Assembly (NCBI GenBank): GCA_035380045.1
Contig: DAOSWM010000036.1
Location: 1-30,279 of the forward strand
Reading direction: 5' to 3'
DNA: 30,279 bases
Origin: DAOSWM01 sp035380045
Lineage (GTDB): Bacteria > Bacteroidota > Bacteroidia > Bacteroidales > Tenuifilaceae
Part shown: piece by piece, positions 7,606 to 16,731 of the stretch
How positions within the stretch are numbered: position 1 is the stretch's first letter
Layout: each line of letters opens with the position of its first letter
Notes under the pieces: generated by a model
The model's database searches: none
The model's input: the letters and a program-made list of their open reading frames with translations, nothing else
What the model was told of the DNA's origin: nothing
Program-made: the position numbers and the translations under genes

Positions 7606-9807
7606 TTGAAGCCTGCATTCGCCCATAGATTTTTTTTAAAAGCTGTAACGGTAAGCGTTCCGTTTCTAATTGCTGTTTTTAACTTTCCAGGTAATGCGCA
7701 GCAGAATATCGATTCTATAGTTAGCTCCACCAAGCATCTATCGGGGAAACAAAAAGTTGAGAACCTAGTTAAACTCTCACAGTACTATTCGCAGCAGAAT
7801 CCAAAACTAGCCCAGAAGTATGCACTCGAAGCGATAGAGATTGCTGAAGCAGAAAACGATGCTGTAGTTGAAATTAGGGCTCGCATGGCGCTGGCCAACG
7901 CGTACCGTTTTCAGCGAAAATTCAGCGAGGTGCTGAATGTTCTAAATCCAACCCTGCCAAACCTCGATAAGCTGGACAACGAGCTAGCGGCAGAAATACT
8001 CAGCAACATTGGCATTGCCCACTACCAGCTAGGGCACGATACCGTTTCGATGGATAATTTCTTTGAAACCATTGGCGAGGAAAACTATCGTGCCGAAGCT
8101 GAAGCATTATCGGATGGATTAAAAAACATTGGCGACTTCTACTATAAAACCCAGAACTACCCCAAGGCCATTGAGTTCTACTACAAGAGCGCTCAAATCG
8201 ATTCCATAACAAACGACACAATTGGCATTGGGAATGCCCTTTTCAGCATTGCCGAGGTTCTTTCGACCATTGAGAGGTACCCCGTTGCTATAAGGTTTTA
8301 CAGCAATGCGCATAGCTACCTGAAGAGAAGCCGCATTGAACCACAGCTTCTTATTTCGTTGGCCATTGCAACCCAAAAAGTTGACCCGAATGCTTCAAAA
8401 CAAATAATTGAAGAAATTGATTCAATATCGTGGAGTCGCTCCACATACGATAATTTTAGAATACATTTACTTAAAGGTATTCACTTTGGCTATGGCAATC
8501 AACCCAAAAATTCTTTGTTGCACTTCGATTCTGCTGCATACTTTGCGAGCAAAGAAAGGGACTGGAAGCAGCTAACCGTTGCGGAGCTTGAGGTTGCCCA
8601 GACACTCTCAGCGTCTGGCTATAATTCCAAAGCTTTTTACGAGCATGCGCTTCGCCATGCTAAAACGAACTATTTCTTTCAGCTTCAGGGCAAAGCGTAC
8701 GTTGAACTGGCAAAACTTGAAAAAAAATTTGGCAATACTGCAAATGCAAATTTCCTGCTCAGCGAACACGCAGCAATACTCGACAGCATTTTGGCTGAAG
8801 TAAAAAACGAAGCAGCCAACACTGTTACCAGTCAGTTTAACCTTCAAAACCTGGAAAAGAAAATAGAAGCCTACCGCTACGACACCAAAATTCAGAACTT
8901 AGCTATTGAGAAAGAGCGGGTTCGAAGAATGTTTCTTATTGCAATTCTTGCAATTGTTACTCCTCTCCTGGTTCTAATTACTTTCCTTTACATAGAAAGG
9001 CAAAAGGTGAATCGATTCCTTGCAGAAAAAAATCACCAGATAAACCAGCAGAACGAGGAGCTAAATGCCATAAACGAACAGCTAAACAGCTCGCGACAGG
9101 AGCTAATTGCCCTAAATAAAACAAAGGATAAATTCTTCTCAATTATTGCCCACGACCTTAAGAGCCCGCTGGTTTCGCTGAAATCATTCCTAACTGCAAT
9201 AAAAAACTCGAAGCAGGGTGTTGATGAAAAAGTTACCGTTCAACTCCACCAGCTCGAGGAACTCCTAAGCAATGTTATCGGCCTGATAAACAACTTGCTT
9301 TACTGGGCTCTTTCGCAGGAGGATTCCATCGATTTTAATCCAGAAAGTTTCAACCTTCTACAAGCCATTAACGAGGAGCTTAGTATATCGCGTATTGTTG
9401 CCGAAAGTAAAAGCATTTCGCTGGAGGTAGCAATTGATGAACAGCACGTTACTTTTACCGACCGAAACATGCTACTTTTCATCCTTAGGAACCTAGTGGC
9501 TAACGCGTTGAAATTTACACCACCAAGCGGGACTGTAACGGTTAAAGCAGAAAAAAACGAACAAAACGATTGCATAATCGTAAGCGATACTGGAACAGGG
9601 ATTGAAACCGAACAACTCGAAAAACTTTTTGATTTAGAGAAGAAGCTAACGCCCAACACCAGCGGGAAAAGGGAGGGAACTGGGTTGGGGTTAATGCTTT
9701 GCAGAGAATTTGCGCAGAAAATGGGAGGAAAAATTGAGGTTGAATCGCAGCCGGGATCGGGAAGTTCCTTCTCACTAACTATTCCCAACAAAACGAATGA
9801 AACATAA
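7606..9807 (+). CDS. TPR-repeat sensor histidine kinase
   Basis: An exported-sensor histidine kinase of the Bacteroidota TPR type. From a TTG at 7606 it has 733 residues: an N-terminal signal or anchor segment (about residues 8-30), tetratricopeptide-like helices to about residue 430 (such as YPKAIEFYYKSAQIDS), a membrane segment near residues 441-463 (MFLIAILAIVTPLLVLITFL), a short coiled coil, a HisKA domain with phospho-acceptor His516 in FFSIIAHDLKSPL, and a HATPase domain with N box NLVANALKF, G1 box DTGTGIE and G2 box GTGLGL. It has no fused receiver. The next gene, a response regulator, starts immediately after its stop codon and is the evident partner. The start is uncertain: no in-frame ATG exists near the N-terminus, and TTG at 7570 is the alternative but overlaps a -7 promoter match. 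Confidence 0.85.
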   Translation: MKPAFAHRFFLKAVTVSVPFLIAVFNFPGNAQQNIDSIVSSTKHLSGKQKVENLVKLSQYYSQQNPKLAQKYALEAIEIAEAENDAVVEIRARMALANAYRFQRKFSEVLNVLNPTLPNLDKLDNELAAEILSNIGIAHYQLGHDTVSMDNFFETIGEENYRAEAEALSDGLKNIGDFYYKTQNYPKAIEFYYKSAQIDSITNDTIGIGNALFSIAEVLSTIERYPVAIRFYSNAHSYLKRSRIEPQLLISLAIATQKVDPNASKQIIEEIDSISWSRSTYDNFRIHLLKGIHFGYGNQPKNSLLHFDSAAYFASKERDWKQLTVAELEVAQTLSASGYNSKAFYEHALRHAKTNYFFQLQGKAYVELAKLEKKFGNTANANFLLSEHAAILDSILAEVKNEAANTVTSQFNLQNLEKKIEAYRYDTKIQNLAIEKERVRRMFLIAILAIVTPLLVLITFLYIERQKVNRFLAEKNHQINQQNEELNAINEQLNSSRQELIALNKTKDKFFSIIAHDLKSPLVSLKSFLTAIKNSKQGVDEKVTVQLHQLEELLSNVIGLINNLLYWALSQEDSIDFNPESFNLLQAINEELSISRIVAESKSISLEVAIDEQHVTFTDRNMLLFILRNLVANALKFTPPSGTVTVKAEKNEQNDCIIVSDTGTGIETEQLEKLFDLEKKLTPNTSGKREGTGLGLMLCREFAQKMGGKIEVESQPGSGSSFSLTIPNKTNET

Positions 9808-10488
9808 ATGGTTCCTATAATTCGCTCAGTGATTATTGCCGACGATCATCCCATTTTTCGAATGGGACTCCGCGCATTAATTGAAAGCCTCGATGGGTTT
9901 TCAGTTACGGGCGAGGCCGACAACGGACAGGAAGCCATAGAATTTCTTGAAAAGAATACTCCGAATTACGCCATCCTCGACATTGATATGCCCAAAGCAA
10001 CGGGCATTGATGTTGCCAGCTTCATTGAGAATAGAAGCCTCCCGGTAAAAATTATTTTTCTAACAGCCCACACCGATCCGGTTACCATTGAGAAAGCGCT
10101 TAGCAAAAAAAATGTAAGCATACTTTTTAAGGAAAGCGCATCGAGAGATCTGAAGCAGTGCCTTGCTGAAATGGAGGATGGAAAAATATTCATCAGTCCC
10201 ATTTGTCTCAAATTTATTGAAAAAAGGAGTAAAGAGAATATTCGTATTAGCAAAACTTACGAAGAGCTTAGTACGCTTACAGAAACTGAACAAAAAATTT
10301 TATTCCTAGTATCAAAAAACCTTACCACAACACAAATAGCCGAGAAGCTAAGCAACAGCTACAAAACCATAGAAAATCATAGAACCAACATTTCCCTGAA
10401 ACTGAACCTGGCTGGGCCAAATAGTTTGCTACGTTATGCCATGGAGAACGAGAAGCTAATAGCACAAATTGTAATCGACAAAACCTAA
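9808..10488 (+). CDS. NarL/LuxR-family response regulator
   Basis: A 226-residue response regulator. The receiver has the acidic pair in IIADDHP (residues 9-13), phospho-acceptor Asp58 in ILDIDMP, Thr in FLTAH and Lys in LFKES. The C-terminal helix-turn-helix reads LTETEQKILFLVSKNLTTTQIAEKL then YKTIENHRTNISLKL, typical of the LuxR/GerE group. The ATG directly follows the kinase stop codon, so the pair is translationally linked. Its target is unknown. The palindrome in the divergent promoter region upstream of the kinase, and the related sequence before the cyanophycinase gene, are candidate binding sites. Confidence 0.9.
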   Translation: MVPIIRSVIIADDHPIFRMGLRALIESLDGFSVTGEADNGQEAIEFLEKNTPNYAILDIDMPKATGIDVASFIENRSLPVKIIFLTAHTDPVTIEKALSKKNVSILFKESASRDLKQCLAEMEDGKIFISPICLKFIEKRSKENIRISKTYEELSTLTETEQKILFLVSKNLTTTQIAEKLSNSYKTIENHRTNISLKLNLAGPNSLLRYAMENEKLIAQIVIDKT

Positions 10489-10511
10489 CAGGAACAGTGA
10501 TATAAATCACC

Positions 10512-10550
10512 AAAAAATGGCTCCAATGAAACTTTTGAGAGCCATTTTTT
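10512..10550 (+). terminator. rho-independent terminator after the response regulator
   Basis: AAAAAATGGCTC (10512-10523) and GAGCCATTTTTT (10539-10550) form a perfect 12-base stem with a 15-base loop, ending in six T and followed by further T-rich sequence. The A-run on the other side would also let it work on the minus strand. Confidence 0.88.
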
Positions 10551-10621
10551 ATATCTTCTTTTTGTAACTTAGTATGCCAAAATAACCTAAACCAACCATT
10601 GTACACAAAAAAAAAATTGCT

Positions 10622-12529
10622 ATGTTTTTTAACAACCTGAATATCAGAACCAAATTAACCCTGATTTTTGGTTCGTTAGCTGCCATCTCAGTACTTGCAG
10701 CTGGTGTTACATTTTTAAGTTTTAACCAGATAAATAAAATTCGAGCAAAAATCCTTGAAATCCATATGGCCGATAAGGCCAGAATTGTTGCCGAGAACAA
10801 TTTTTTGCTCTACGCCAAAAATTTCGAGCAGGGAGCACTGAACGAATTAAACGCTAGCATCAACGAAGTAAAAAGCATAGTAACAGCCATAAAGGAGAAC
10901 CCTCTTCGAAACGAGGACATTGCCATACTCGACGATATTCTTACCAAACAAAACGAGTACAACAATGCCGTTGAAAAGCTGTCGCAAATTGACAAGCAGA
11001 TGCAAGGATTTACCGAACGTACTAAGACCATTGTTGACCGCGTTAAAAGCGAGTTCCCCGAATATAAAGGCGATATATATGAGTGTCGTTCCCTAGCATC
11101 AAACTTCATATCAAGTAACAAAAAATCCGACTACGACATTTGGCAACAATGCGCAGCTAACATGCTTGCTAGCCTTGAGCAGAATACTATTGCCGAACCA
11201 GCAGAAAACCAGAGCGAAGAAATTGCATCGTTAGCTTCAGATTATATTGCAAATGGCAATAATTGCTGGAACGCTATTGAGGAGCGGAACTCAATCCTAA
11301 ACAGCGTTAAAAGCATTGAGAAAGAACTACATGCCGCTTTCGACAACCTCATAGAAAGTAGCATGATTGTTTTCAATAAAAAGAGAAGCAGCAACGTACG
11401 ATTTATAATAATAATCCTTCTAATTCTCATTCTTGGAGCCGCTATTGTTGCTGTTGTTTACAGCAAAAGCCTTTCCAGCAGCCTGGTACGTGGAGTAAAA
11501 TTCGCCGAATTGGTTGCTGCTGGTGACCTGACCGTAAAATTCGATGATGATTTAATTCAAAAGGGCGACGAAATTGGAGAGTTGGCCAGAAGTCTTAACA
11601 ACATGAGCGATAAGTTGAAAAAGATTACCTCCACCATAATTGAAGGGACCGACAGCATTGCTACTGCCAGCCAGCAATTTAGCGACACCAGTCAACAAAT
11701 CTCAACCGGTGCCAACCTACAAGCCTCCTCAACCGAGGAAGTATCGTCGAGCATGGAGCAAATGGCCTCCAATATTGACCAAACTTCAGCCAACGCCCAG
11801 GAGGCAGAGAAAGTTGCCCGCGAAACCGAGAGTGGTGTTGTTGATGGGGTGAATGCAGCTTCAGATGCAATGAACTACACAAACCAAATTAGCGAAAAGA
11901 TAACGATTATTCGCGACATTGCATTTCAAACAAACATTCTGGCACTAAACGCAGCCGTTGAGGCTGCCCGGGCTGGTGAGCATGGCAAAGGGTTTGCCGT
12001 AGTTGCTGCAGAGGTTCGAAAACTGGCTGAGCGTTCAGCACAATCGGCTCAAGAAATTGAGAACATGTCGAACCAGCTTAAGCAGGCATCCGATCAGGCC
12101 AACCAAAAACTCTCCGACGTAATCCCAAAAGTTAAAAACAACCTGAAGCTAATTCAGGAGATTTCTGCCGCCAGCCTTGAGCAAAGTTCTGGCGCCGAGC
12201 AGGTAAACAACGCCATTCAGCAGCTAAACAGAATTGTACAACAGAATGCTGCAGCAAGCGAGGAGCTGGCTACCAATGCCGACGAAATGAGGTCGCTGGC
12301 ACAAACCCTAACCAACGAAATTTCGTTCTTTAAGGTTGATGATAATTCAAACTCCTTCAACCTTAAAAAGGTTGTGAAAAAAACCGAACCTCAGAAAAAA
12401 GTACAACAAGCAAAAAAGGTTTCTGCTACTCCAAGTAAATCTATTCCTAAGTTTGAAAAGAGCAACGGAAGCGGATTCAGCTTAAAAATGGATTCTACCG
12501 ACAACGACAAGGATTACACCACATTTTAA
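10622..12529 (+). CDS. methyl-accepting chemotaxis protein
   Basis: A 635-residue transmembrane chemoreceptor. It has a first membrane helix at about residues 11-33, a roughly 225-residue helical extracytoplasmic sensor region, a second membrane helix near 261-281 (FIIIILLILILGAAIVAVVY), a HAMP domain (about 283-340, with AGDLTVKFDDDL and GDEIGELARSLNNMS), and the cytoplasmic signalling hairpin whose tip reads IAFQTNILALNAAVEAARAG, near residues 436-455. A Lys/Ser-rich flexible tail ends in DYTTF, which fits the aromatic-xx-aromatic form of CheR-docking pentapeptides. The ligand is not evident. It stands alone, between a terminator and the promoter of the next gene. Confidence 0.93.
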   Translation: MFFNNLNIRTKLTLIFGSLAAISVLAAGVTFLSFNQINKIRAKILEIHMADKARIVAENNFLLYAKNFEQGALNELNASINEVKSIVTAIKENPLRNEDIAILDDILTKQNEYNNAVEKLSQIDKQMQGFTERTKTIVDRVKSEFPEYKGDIYECRSLASNFISSNKKSDYDIWQQCAANMLASLEQNTIAEPAENQSEEIASLASDYIANGNNCWNAIEERNSILNSVKSIEKELHAAFDNLIESSMIVFNKKRSSNVRFIIIILLILILGAAIVAVVYSKSLSSSLVRGVKFAELVAAGDLTVKFDDDLIQKGDEIGELARSLNNMSDKLKKITSTIIEGTDSIATASQQFSDTSQQISTGANLQASSTEEVSSSMEQMASNIDQTSANAQEAEKVARETESGVVDGVNAASDAMNYTNQISEKITIIRDIAFQTNILALNAAVEAARAGEHGKGFAVVAAEVRKLAERSAQSAQEIENMSNQLKQASDQANQKLSDVIPKVKNNLKLIQEISAASLEQSSGAEQVNNAIQQLNRIVQQNAAASEELATNADEMRSLAQTLTNEISFFKVDDNSNSFNLKKVVKKTEPQKKVQQAKKVSATPSKSIPKFEKSNGSGFSLKMDSTDNDKDYTTF

Positions 12530-12546
12530 GCAACTTTTATCACTTC

Positions 12547-12574
12547 TTGTTAAGGGGGAAAGGGTATATCTTTG
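12547..12574 (+). promoter_or_regulatory. promoter of the cyanophycinase-family operon with GGGGGAAA element
   Basis: TTG at 12547-12549 and TATCTTTG at 12567-12574, spaced 17 bases, match the Bacteroidota -33/-7 consensus. The expected transcription start is about 20-25 bases before the ATG at 12604. The spacer contains AAGGGGGAAAGGGTATA, which resembles one side of the palindrome at 7518-7535. Confidence 0.65.
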
Positions 12575-12603
12575 TAGTTGTATTGTAACCAAATACTCCT
12601 GCA

Positions 12604-14418
12604 ATGAAACATTTTTTCCTTATTGTAACCTTACTATCTGCTAGTTTACTTTGTAATAGCCAAACAAATACCGTAATTTTTGAAAATTTCGAATCGTCTG
12701 TTTTTCCTCCTGAAGAGTGGAACCTCATTGATTACGATGGGGATGGAAACAGTTGGTACCACCGCGAAGATTCAGAAACCTACAACAAACTGGCCAGCTC
12801 AAAAAGCTGGGATGGCAGCGCACTAACACCTCACAATATTATTGCTACTTCAGAAATTGATTTTACAAACCTAACCTCCGAGCAACGTCTTCGCTTGTCG
12901 TACAAAATTGCAGCAACCGGTAATAACTACTATAACGAACATTACAAGGTTGTTCTTTCGACCCAGGGAAACACCTACGAGGATTTTGAAGCCGGAACCA
13001 TTCTGATGGAAGAAACTTTGGAGCAGGAGCAGAGTGGATGGAACCTGACTACCCGCTATATTGAAATGGAAGAGTACGCCGGGGAAACCTTCTGGTTGGC
13101 CTGGGTTCACTATAACTGCTCGGACGAGGATGCCATTCTTCTTGACGACATTCATATATACGAAGGTGAAGACCCCGAAGGCGATCCGCCCTACGTATCG
13201 TGGATTGTTGGATCTGATGAGGATTCAACAACCGAAAATCATTTACCCGGAGTTGTCCTGGCTGGCGGCGGAGGCGATAATGACGATGCCATGACCTGGT
13301 TCCTAAACCGAGCCGATGGTGGCGATATTGTTGTGCTTCGCGCAACCGGAAGCGATGGTTACAACGACTACCTTTTTAGCTCGCTTGGAGTAACTGTGAA
13401 CTCAGTTGAAACCATTCTGATAAATTCGCTCGAAGCAGCACAGAATCCATACGTTGAGCAACAAATAAGGAATGCCGAAGGACTTTTCATTGCAGGTGGC
13501 GACCAGTACGACTACTACCAGTTCTGGAAAGACACGCCAGTAATGGATGCCATAAACTACCTTATTAACGAGAAGGGAGTTACCGTTGGGGGAACCAGCG
13601 CCGGCATGGCCATTCTCGGAAAAGTGTACTACGCACCCGATGGCTCATCGGCTCAATCGGAAACTGTGCTGGCAAATCCCTACCATTCCAGCATGAGCAT
13701 TCTGGGAAGAAACGATTTCATAAACATTCAACCTCTTGGGAATACGATAACTGACACTCATTTCGACCAGCGCGAGCGGGCAGGCCGATTTTTCACCTTC
13801 CTTGCACGCATGTTTACCGACTGGGAAATCACAGCCCGTGGAATTGCTGCAAACGAATACACGGCAGTTTGTATAGACACCGACGGGAAAGCCTACGTTT
13901 ACGGAAACCCCAGCTATGAGGATTACGCTTACTTCGCAGCTTCGCAGGAATGCGCTCCCGAAACCTGCTTGAGCAACCAGCCACTCACGTGGAACTGTAG
14001 CCAAAAAGCCGTAAAAGTGTACAGGGTACTGGGTAAAAAATCGGATCCCAGCTACTTCGATTTAAGCACGTGGAACACAGGCGAAGGTGGCGAATGGTTC
14101 TACTGGTATTCAGTTGACGGAGTTTTAACAAAACAAGAAGTTGGAACAAACGTAAATAATACTGAGATGGTTCAACTTAACATTTATCCAAATCCAGCAA
14201 AAAGTAGCTTCTGGGTTTCCTCCCCGAAACAGGGTAGGCAACTTATTGAAATTGTAAACAACAATGGGCAGATAGTTTGCTCGAGAGAACTTTACATGAA
14301 TGCCAACGAACCTACTGAGATTCACATCAATCATATTCAAGCCGGCTTCTATTTAGTTAAAATAAACAATGGTTTTTATACAGAATATGGTAAATTAGTG
14401 ATCGGTAAAATGAATTAA
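12604..14418 (+). CDS. secreted cyanophycinase-family (S51) peptidase with T9SS sorting domain
   Basis: A 604-residue secreted protein. A signal peptide (MKHFFLIVTLLSASLLCNSQ) is followed by a choice-of-anchor J-like jelly-roll (FENFESSVFPPEEWNLIDYDGDGNSW is split across its start; ending in ILLDDIHIYEG near residue 190). The peptidase S51/cyanophycinase domain begins at about residue 215 (GVVLAGGGGDND), with LFIAGGDQ, nucleophile Ser332 in VGGTSAGM and the DTHFDQRERAGR block. The C-terminus (LNIYPNPAKSSFWV ... AGFYLVKINNG) is a T9SS type A sorting domain. Known members cleave the Asp-Arg storage polymer cyanophycin into dipeptides. Whether this one acts on cyanophycin or another isopeptide is open. 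It lies 33 bases before a second S51 gene, probably in one operon. Confidence 0.85.
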   Translation: MKHFFLIVTLLSASLLCNSQTNTVIFENFESSVFPPEEWNLIDYDGDGNSWYHREDSETYNKLASSKSWDGSALTPHNIIATSEIDFTNLTSEQRLRLSYKIAATGNNYYNEHYKVVLSTQGNTYEDFEAGTILMEETLEQEQSGWNLTTRYIEMEEYAGETFWLAWVHYNCSDEDAILLDDIHIYEGEDPEGDPPYVSWIVGSDEDSTTENHLPGVVLAGGGGDNDDAMTWFLNRADGGDIVVLRATGSDGYNDYLFSSLGVTVNSVETILINSLEAAQNPYVEQQIRNAEGLFIAGGDQYDYYQFWKDTPVMDAINYLINEKGVTVGGTSAGMAILGKVYYAPDGSSAQSETVLANPYHSSMSILGRNDFINIQPLGNTITDTHFDQRERAGRFFTFLARMFTDWEITARGIAANEYTAVCIDTDGKAYVYGNPSYEDYAYFAASQECAPETCLSNQPLTWNCSQKAVKVYRVLGKKSDPSYFDLSTWNTGEGGEWFYWYSVDGVLTKQEVGTNVNNTEMVQLNIYPNPAKSSFWVSSPKQGRQLIEIVNNNGQIVCSRELYMNANEPTEIHINHIQAGFYLVKINNGFYTEYGKLVIGKMN

Positions 14419-14451
14419 TCACCCACATTTCCCAAAGCATTTCAACGTAAA

Positions 14452-15735
14452 ATGGTAACCAATTCCTGTAGAATAAGCGTAACGAGTTTCCTCCTAATCC
14501 TCCTTTCAGTTATCTCATTTGGGAAATTGAACGCACAAACGGGTAGCCTAGTAATTGCCGGAGGAGCCTTAACTTCAACAAATTCAGAGATATTCCATAA
14601 GTTTATCGCGTTAGCGGGTGGTAATAACAAGGCTACCATTGGCATAGTTGCTGCTGCCTCGGAGAAACCGGTAACATACGGGAACACAACCCGCCAAAAT
14701 TTTATTCAGCACGGGGTTGACTCCAGTAGGATTTTCATCCTTCCAATTGCCTGCGTTGACGATTTGTCGACACCCGATGATGAATCGAAATGGGTTGCAA
14801 ATGTTAGCAGTAATTCCGTTGTTGAACTAATTAGCAAGTGCAGCGGGATATGGTTTACCGGAGGCGACCAAATGCGGATTACCTCAACCCTTGCCCCCAA
14901 CAATACAGAAACCGCTGCTTTGAAAGCAATTAGAAATGTTTACGCCACCGGTGGCGTAGTAGGAGGAACCAGCGCAGGGGCTGCAATTATGAGCGAAATT
15001 ATGATTGCCGCAGGAAGCAGCCTTGAGGGACTCCGGTACGGTTTTACGAATGAGTACAGCAAAACCTCGCAGCAGGAGGAGGGCAAAATTCATTTGAGTA
15101 GTGGTCTCGGTTTCCTAAAGAATGTAATTATCGACCAGCACTTCGACCGCAAAGCGCGCATTGGAAGGTTAGTAATGAGCACCTTTGAGAACAAAAGCAA
15201 GAACCTCCTTGGCTACGGAGTTGATGAAAACACAGCGCTAATTGTAATGGAGAACGGGAAAACCGGCAGGGTTATTGGTGAAGGTGGCGTTACCATAGTA
15301 AACACCCGGGAAACAATTGGCGGCAAAACAAGCGACGGTCAATTCTGGTTTAAAAAAATCAGGGTAAGCTACATTGAGGCTGGTGATGTGGTAGAAATTT
15401 CTTCCGGTAAAATTACTCCCAACCCACTAAAAAAGTCAACAATCCAGAACGAGTACTTCTCGTTTTCAAACAAAATTGCTGGGGGAACACTTCACCCTAA
15501 CGGCCTTTTCAAGCACCAGCTTTCGTACCTCTTGGTTGACAACCAGCTGCTGAACGAAGTAAAAAGTTACTCGTTCTTTCCCGATGGGAAAGGGTTTGAG
15601 ATTACCCTCCGCAAGGATTCGTTAACCAAAGGCTACTGGGCATACCTTGGCGATGAGGTTGACCGCTACACAGTGATTGATGCTGAAATGGAGATTACTC
15701 CTGTTGATATTTCAATCCAAAAGAATAGCAACTAA
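14452..15735 (+). CDS. exported cyanophycinase (peptidase S51)
   Basis: A 427-residue exported cyanophycinase-like serine peptidase. It has a signal peptide ending in GKLNAQ, the N-terminal LVIAGGAL strand, WFTGGDQ near residue 140, nucleophile Ser174 in VVGGTSAGAA and the DQHFDRKARIGRL block (near residue 225), all conserved in the family. About 120 extra residues follow the catalytic domain. It lacks a T9SS sorting domain, unlike its upstream neighbour, so it probably stays in the periplasm. A division of labour, with extracellular cleavage by the first enzyme and periplasmic cleavage by this one, is an inference from the two export signals. The pair shares one promoter upstream of 12604. 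Confidence 0.88.
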   Translation: MVTNSCRISVTSFLLILLSVISFGKLNAQTGSLVIAGGALTSTNSEIFHKFIALAGGNNKATIGIVAAASEKPVTYGNTTRQNFIQHGVDSSRIFILPIACVDDLSTPDDESKWVANVSSNSVVELISKCSGIWFTGGDQMRITSTLAPNNTETAALKAIRNVYATGGVVGGTSAGAAIMSEIMIAAGSSLEGLRYGFTNEYSKTSQQEEGKIHLSSGLGFLKNVIIDQHFDRKARIGRLVMSTFENKSKNLLGYGVDENTALIVMENGKTGRVIGEGGVTIVNTRETIGGKTSDGQFWFKKIRVSYIEAGDVVEISSGKITPNPLKKSTIQNEYFSFSNKIAGGTLHPNGLFKHQLSYLLVDNQLLNEVKSYSFFPDGKGFEITLRKDSLTKGYWAYLGDEVDRYTVIDAEMEITPVDISIQKNSN

Positions 15736-15858
15736 AATAGCTAACACACCCAACCTTTTACATCACAATTCTTTCTAAAATTTTTCCCTGTATTTTGTTG
15801 GTAATTTCTTCCCATGTTTTACGGTTAATACAAAAAGTATAATCTATATTTATGTAAT

Positions 15859-15871
15859 CGAACAACGTTCG
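15859..15871. promoter_or_regulatory. short inverted repeat upstream of the PHP gene
   Basis: CGAAC-AAC-GTTCG is a perfect 5-3-5 inverted repeat about 20 bases before the ATG at 15892. It may be an operator, but it is short and could occur by chance. The rest of the 156-base gap is AT-rich and shows no clear promoter. Confidence 0.25.
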
Positions 15872-15891
15872 TTAACTTGTGTTTATAGCAT

Positions 15892-16671
15892 ATGCTTTTC
15901 GATTACCACATGCACACATTCCTTTCCGACGGAAAGGATAGCCACGAGGATATGATTTCGGGAGCCACATTTCGTGGTCTTTCGGAAATTGGCTTTTCTG
16001 ACCACATTTGTCATAAGCCCGTTGGCTGGGCCATGCCCATGGAGAATATCCCATATATGGTTAGCAGAATAAACGCCGTTCGGAGCGAGGAGAACCTACC
16101 GGTTAACGTGAAGTTTGGAGTTGAGGTTGACTACTTCCCCGAGCTAGAGAAAGAAATTGGGGAAACCATTGCGAGCCTCGATGTGGACTACGTAATTGGT
16201 TCGGTTCACTTCATTGACGACTGGAACTTCGACACCGACATTGCCCTTTACGACCAGATTGACATAAACAAGTTCTACCGCCAGTACTTTAGGCTGGTTC
16301 AGCAATCGGCGCTTTCGGGATTATTCGATATTATTGGGCACTGCGATTTAGCCAAAAAGTTTGGCTACTACCCAACCTTTCCGCTTGATGAGCTGTACGA
16401 CCAAACCGCAATGATTTTTAAAAAAACCGACGTGGTGGTTGAGCTTAACACCAGCGGAAGAATAAAACCCTGCAACGAATTTTACCCTTCTATTTCGTTC
16501 CTGCAACGTATAGCCCACCACAAAGTTCCCATTACCCTTGGCTCCGATGCTCATGTTGAGCAGAACGTGGGGCAATTCTTCGACGAGGCCATAATGGAGC
16601 TGAAAGCACTTGGGTTTAAAGAGCTAACCATGTTCGAGAAAAGAGTAAGACACACTCTAAAAATATCATAA
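15892..16671 (+). CDS. PHP-domain histidinol-phosphatase (HisJ/HisK family)
   Basis: A 259-residue metal-dependent phosphatase of the PHP superfamily, most like the monofunctional histidinol-phosphatases that carry out the penultimate step of histidine synthesis. Metal-ligand motifs appear in order: DYHMHT at residues 4-9, DHICH near 38, GVEVDYFPE near 76, GSVHF near 105, GHCDL near 148, ELNTSG near 183 and GSDAH near 216. Length and order fit the family. No other his genes are nearby, so the substrate is assigned from family membership only; related PHP phosphoesterases have other substrates. Confidence 0.83.
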   Translation: MLFDYHMHTFLSDGKDSHEDMISGATFRGLSEIGFSDHICHKPVGWAMPMENIPYMVSRINAVRSEENLPVNVKFGVEVDYFPELEKEIGETIASLDVDYVIGSVHFIDDWNFDTDIALYDQIDINKFYRQYFRLVQQSALSGLFDIIGHCDLAKKFGYYPTFPLDELYDQTAMIFKKTDVVVELNTSGRIKPCNEFYPSISFLQRIAHHKVPITLGSDAHVEQNVGQFFDEAIMELKALGFKELTMFEKRVRHTLKIS

Positions 16672-16707
16672 AAAAAGAAATTCCTGCCAAATAACCCGGC
16701 AGGAATT
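16670..16707 (-). terminator. terminator of the sulfur operon
   Basis: AATTCCTGCC (16679-16688) and GGCAGGAATT (16698-16707) form a perfect 10-base stem with a 9-base loop. Read on the minus strand it is followed by TTTC and seven T, and lies 25 bases beyond the qmoC-like stop codon. It may also stop plus-strand transcripts from the PHP gene, whose end overlaps the T-run. Confidence 0.85.
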
Positions 16708-16731
16708 CCTTACCCTTATAACATAAAACCA

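Noticed and set aside
9300..9791. Minus-strand open frame of 163 codons inside the histidine kinase
   Set aside because: It is a shadow of the strongly conserved HATPase domain on the plus strand.
10497..10510. GTGAT-ATAA-ATCAC dyad after the response regulator as a Crp/Fnr site
   Set aside because: It lies between a stop codon and a strong terminator, about 110 bases from the next start, so a regulatory role is unlikely.
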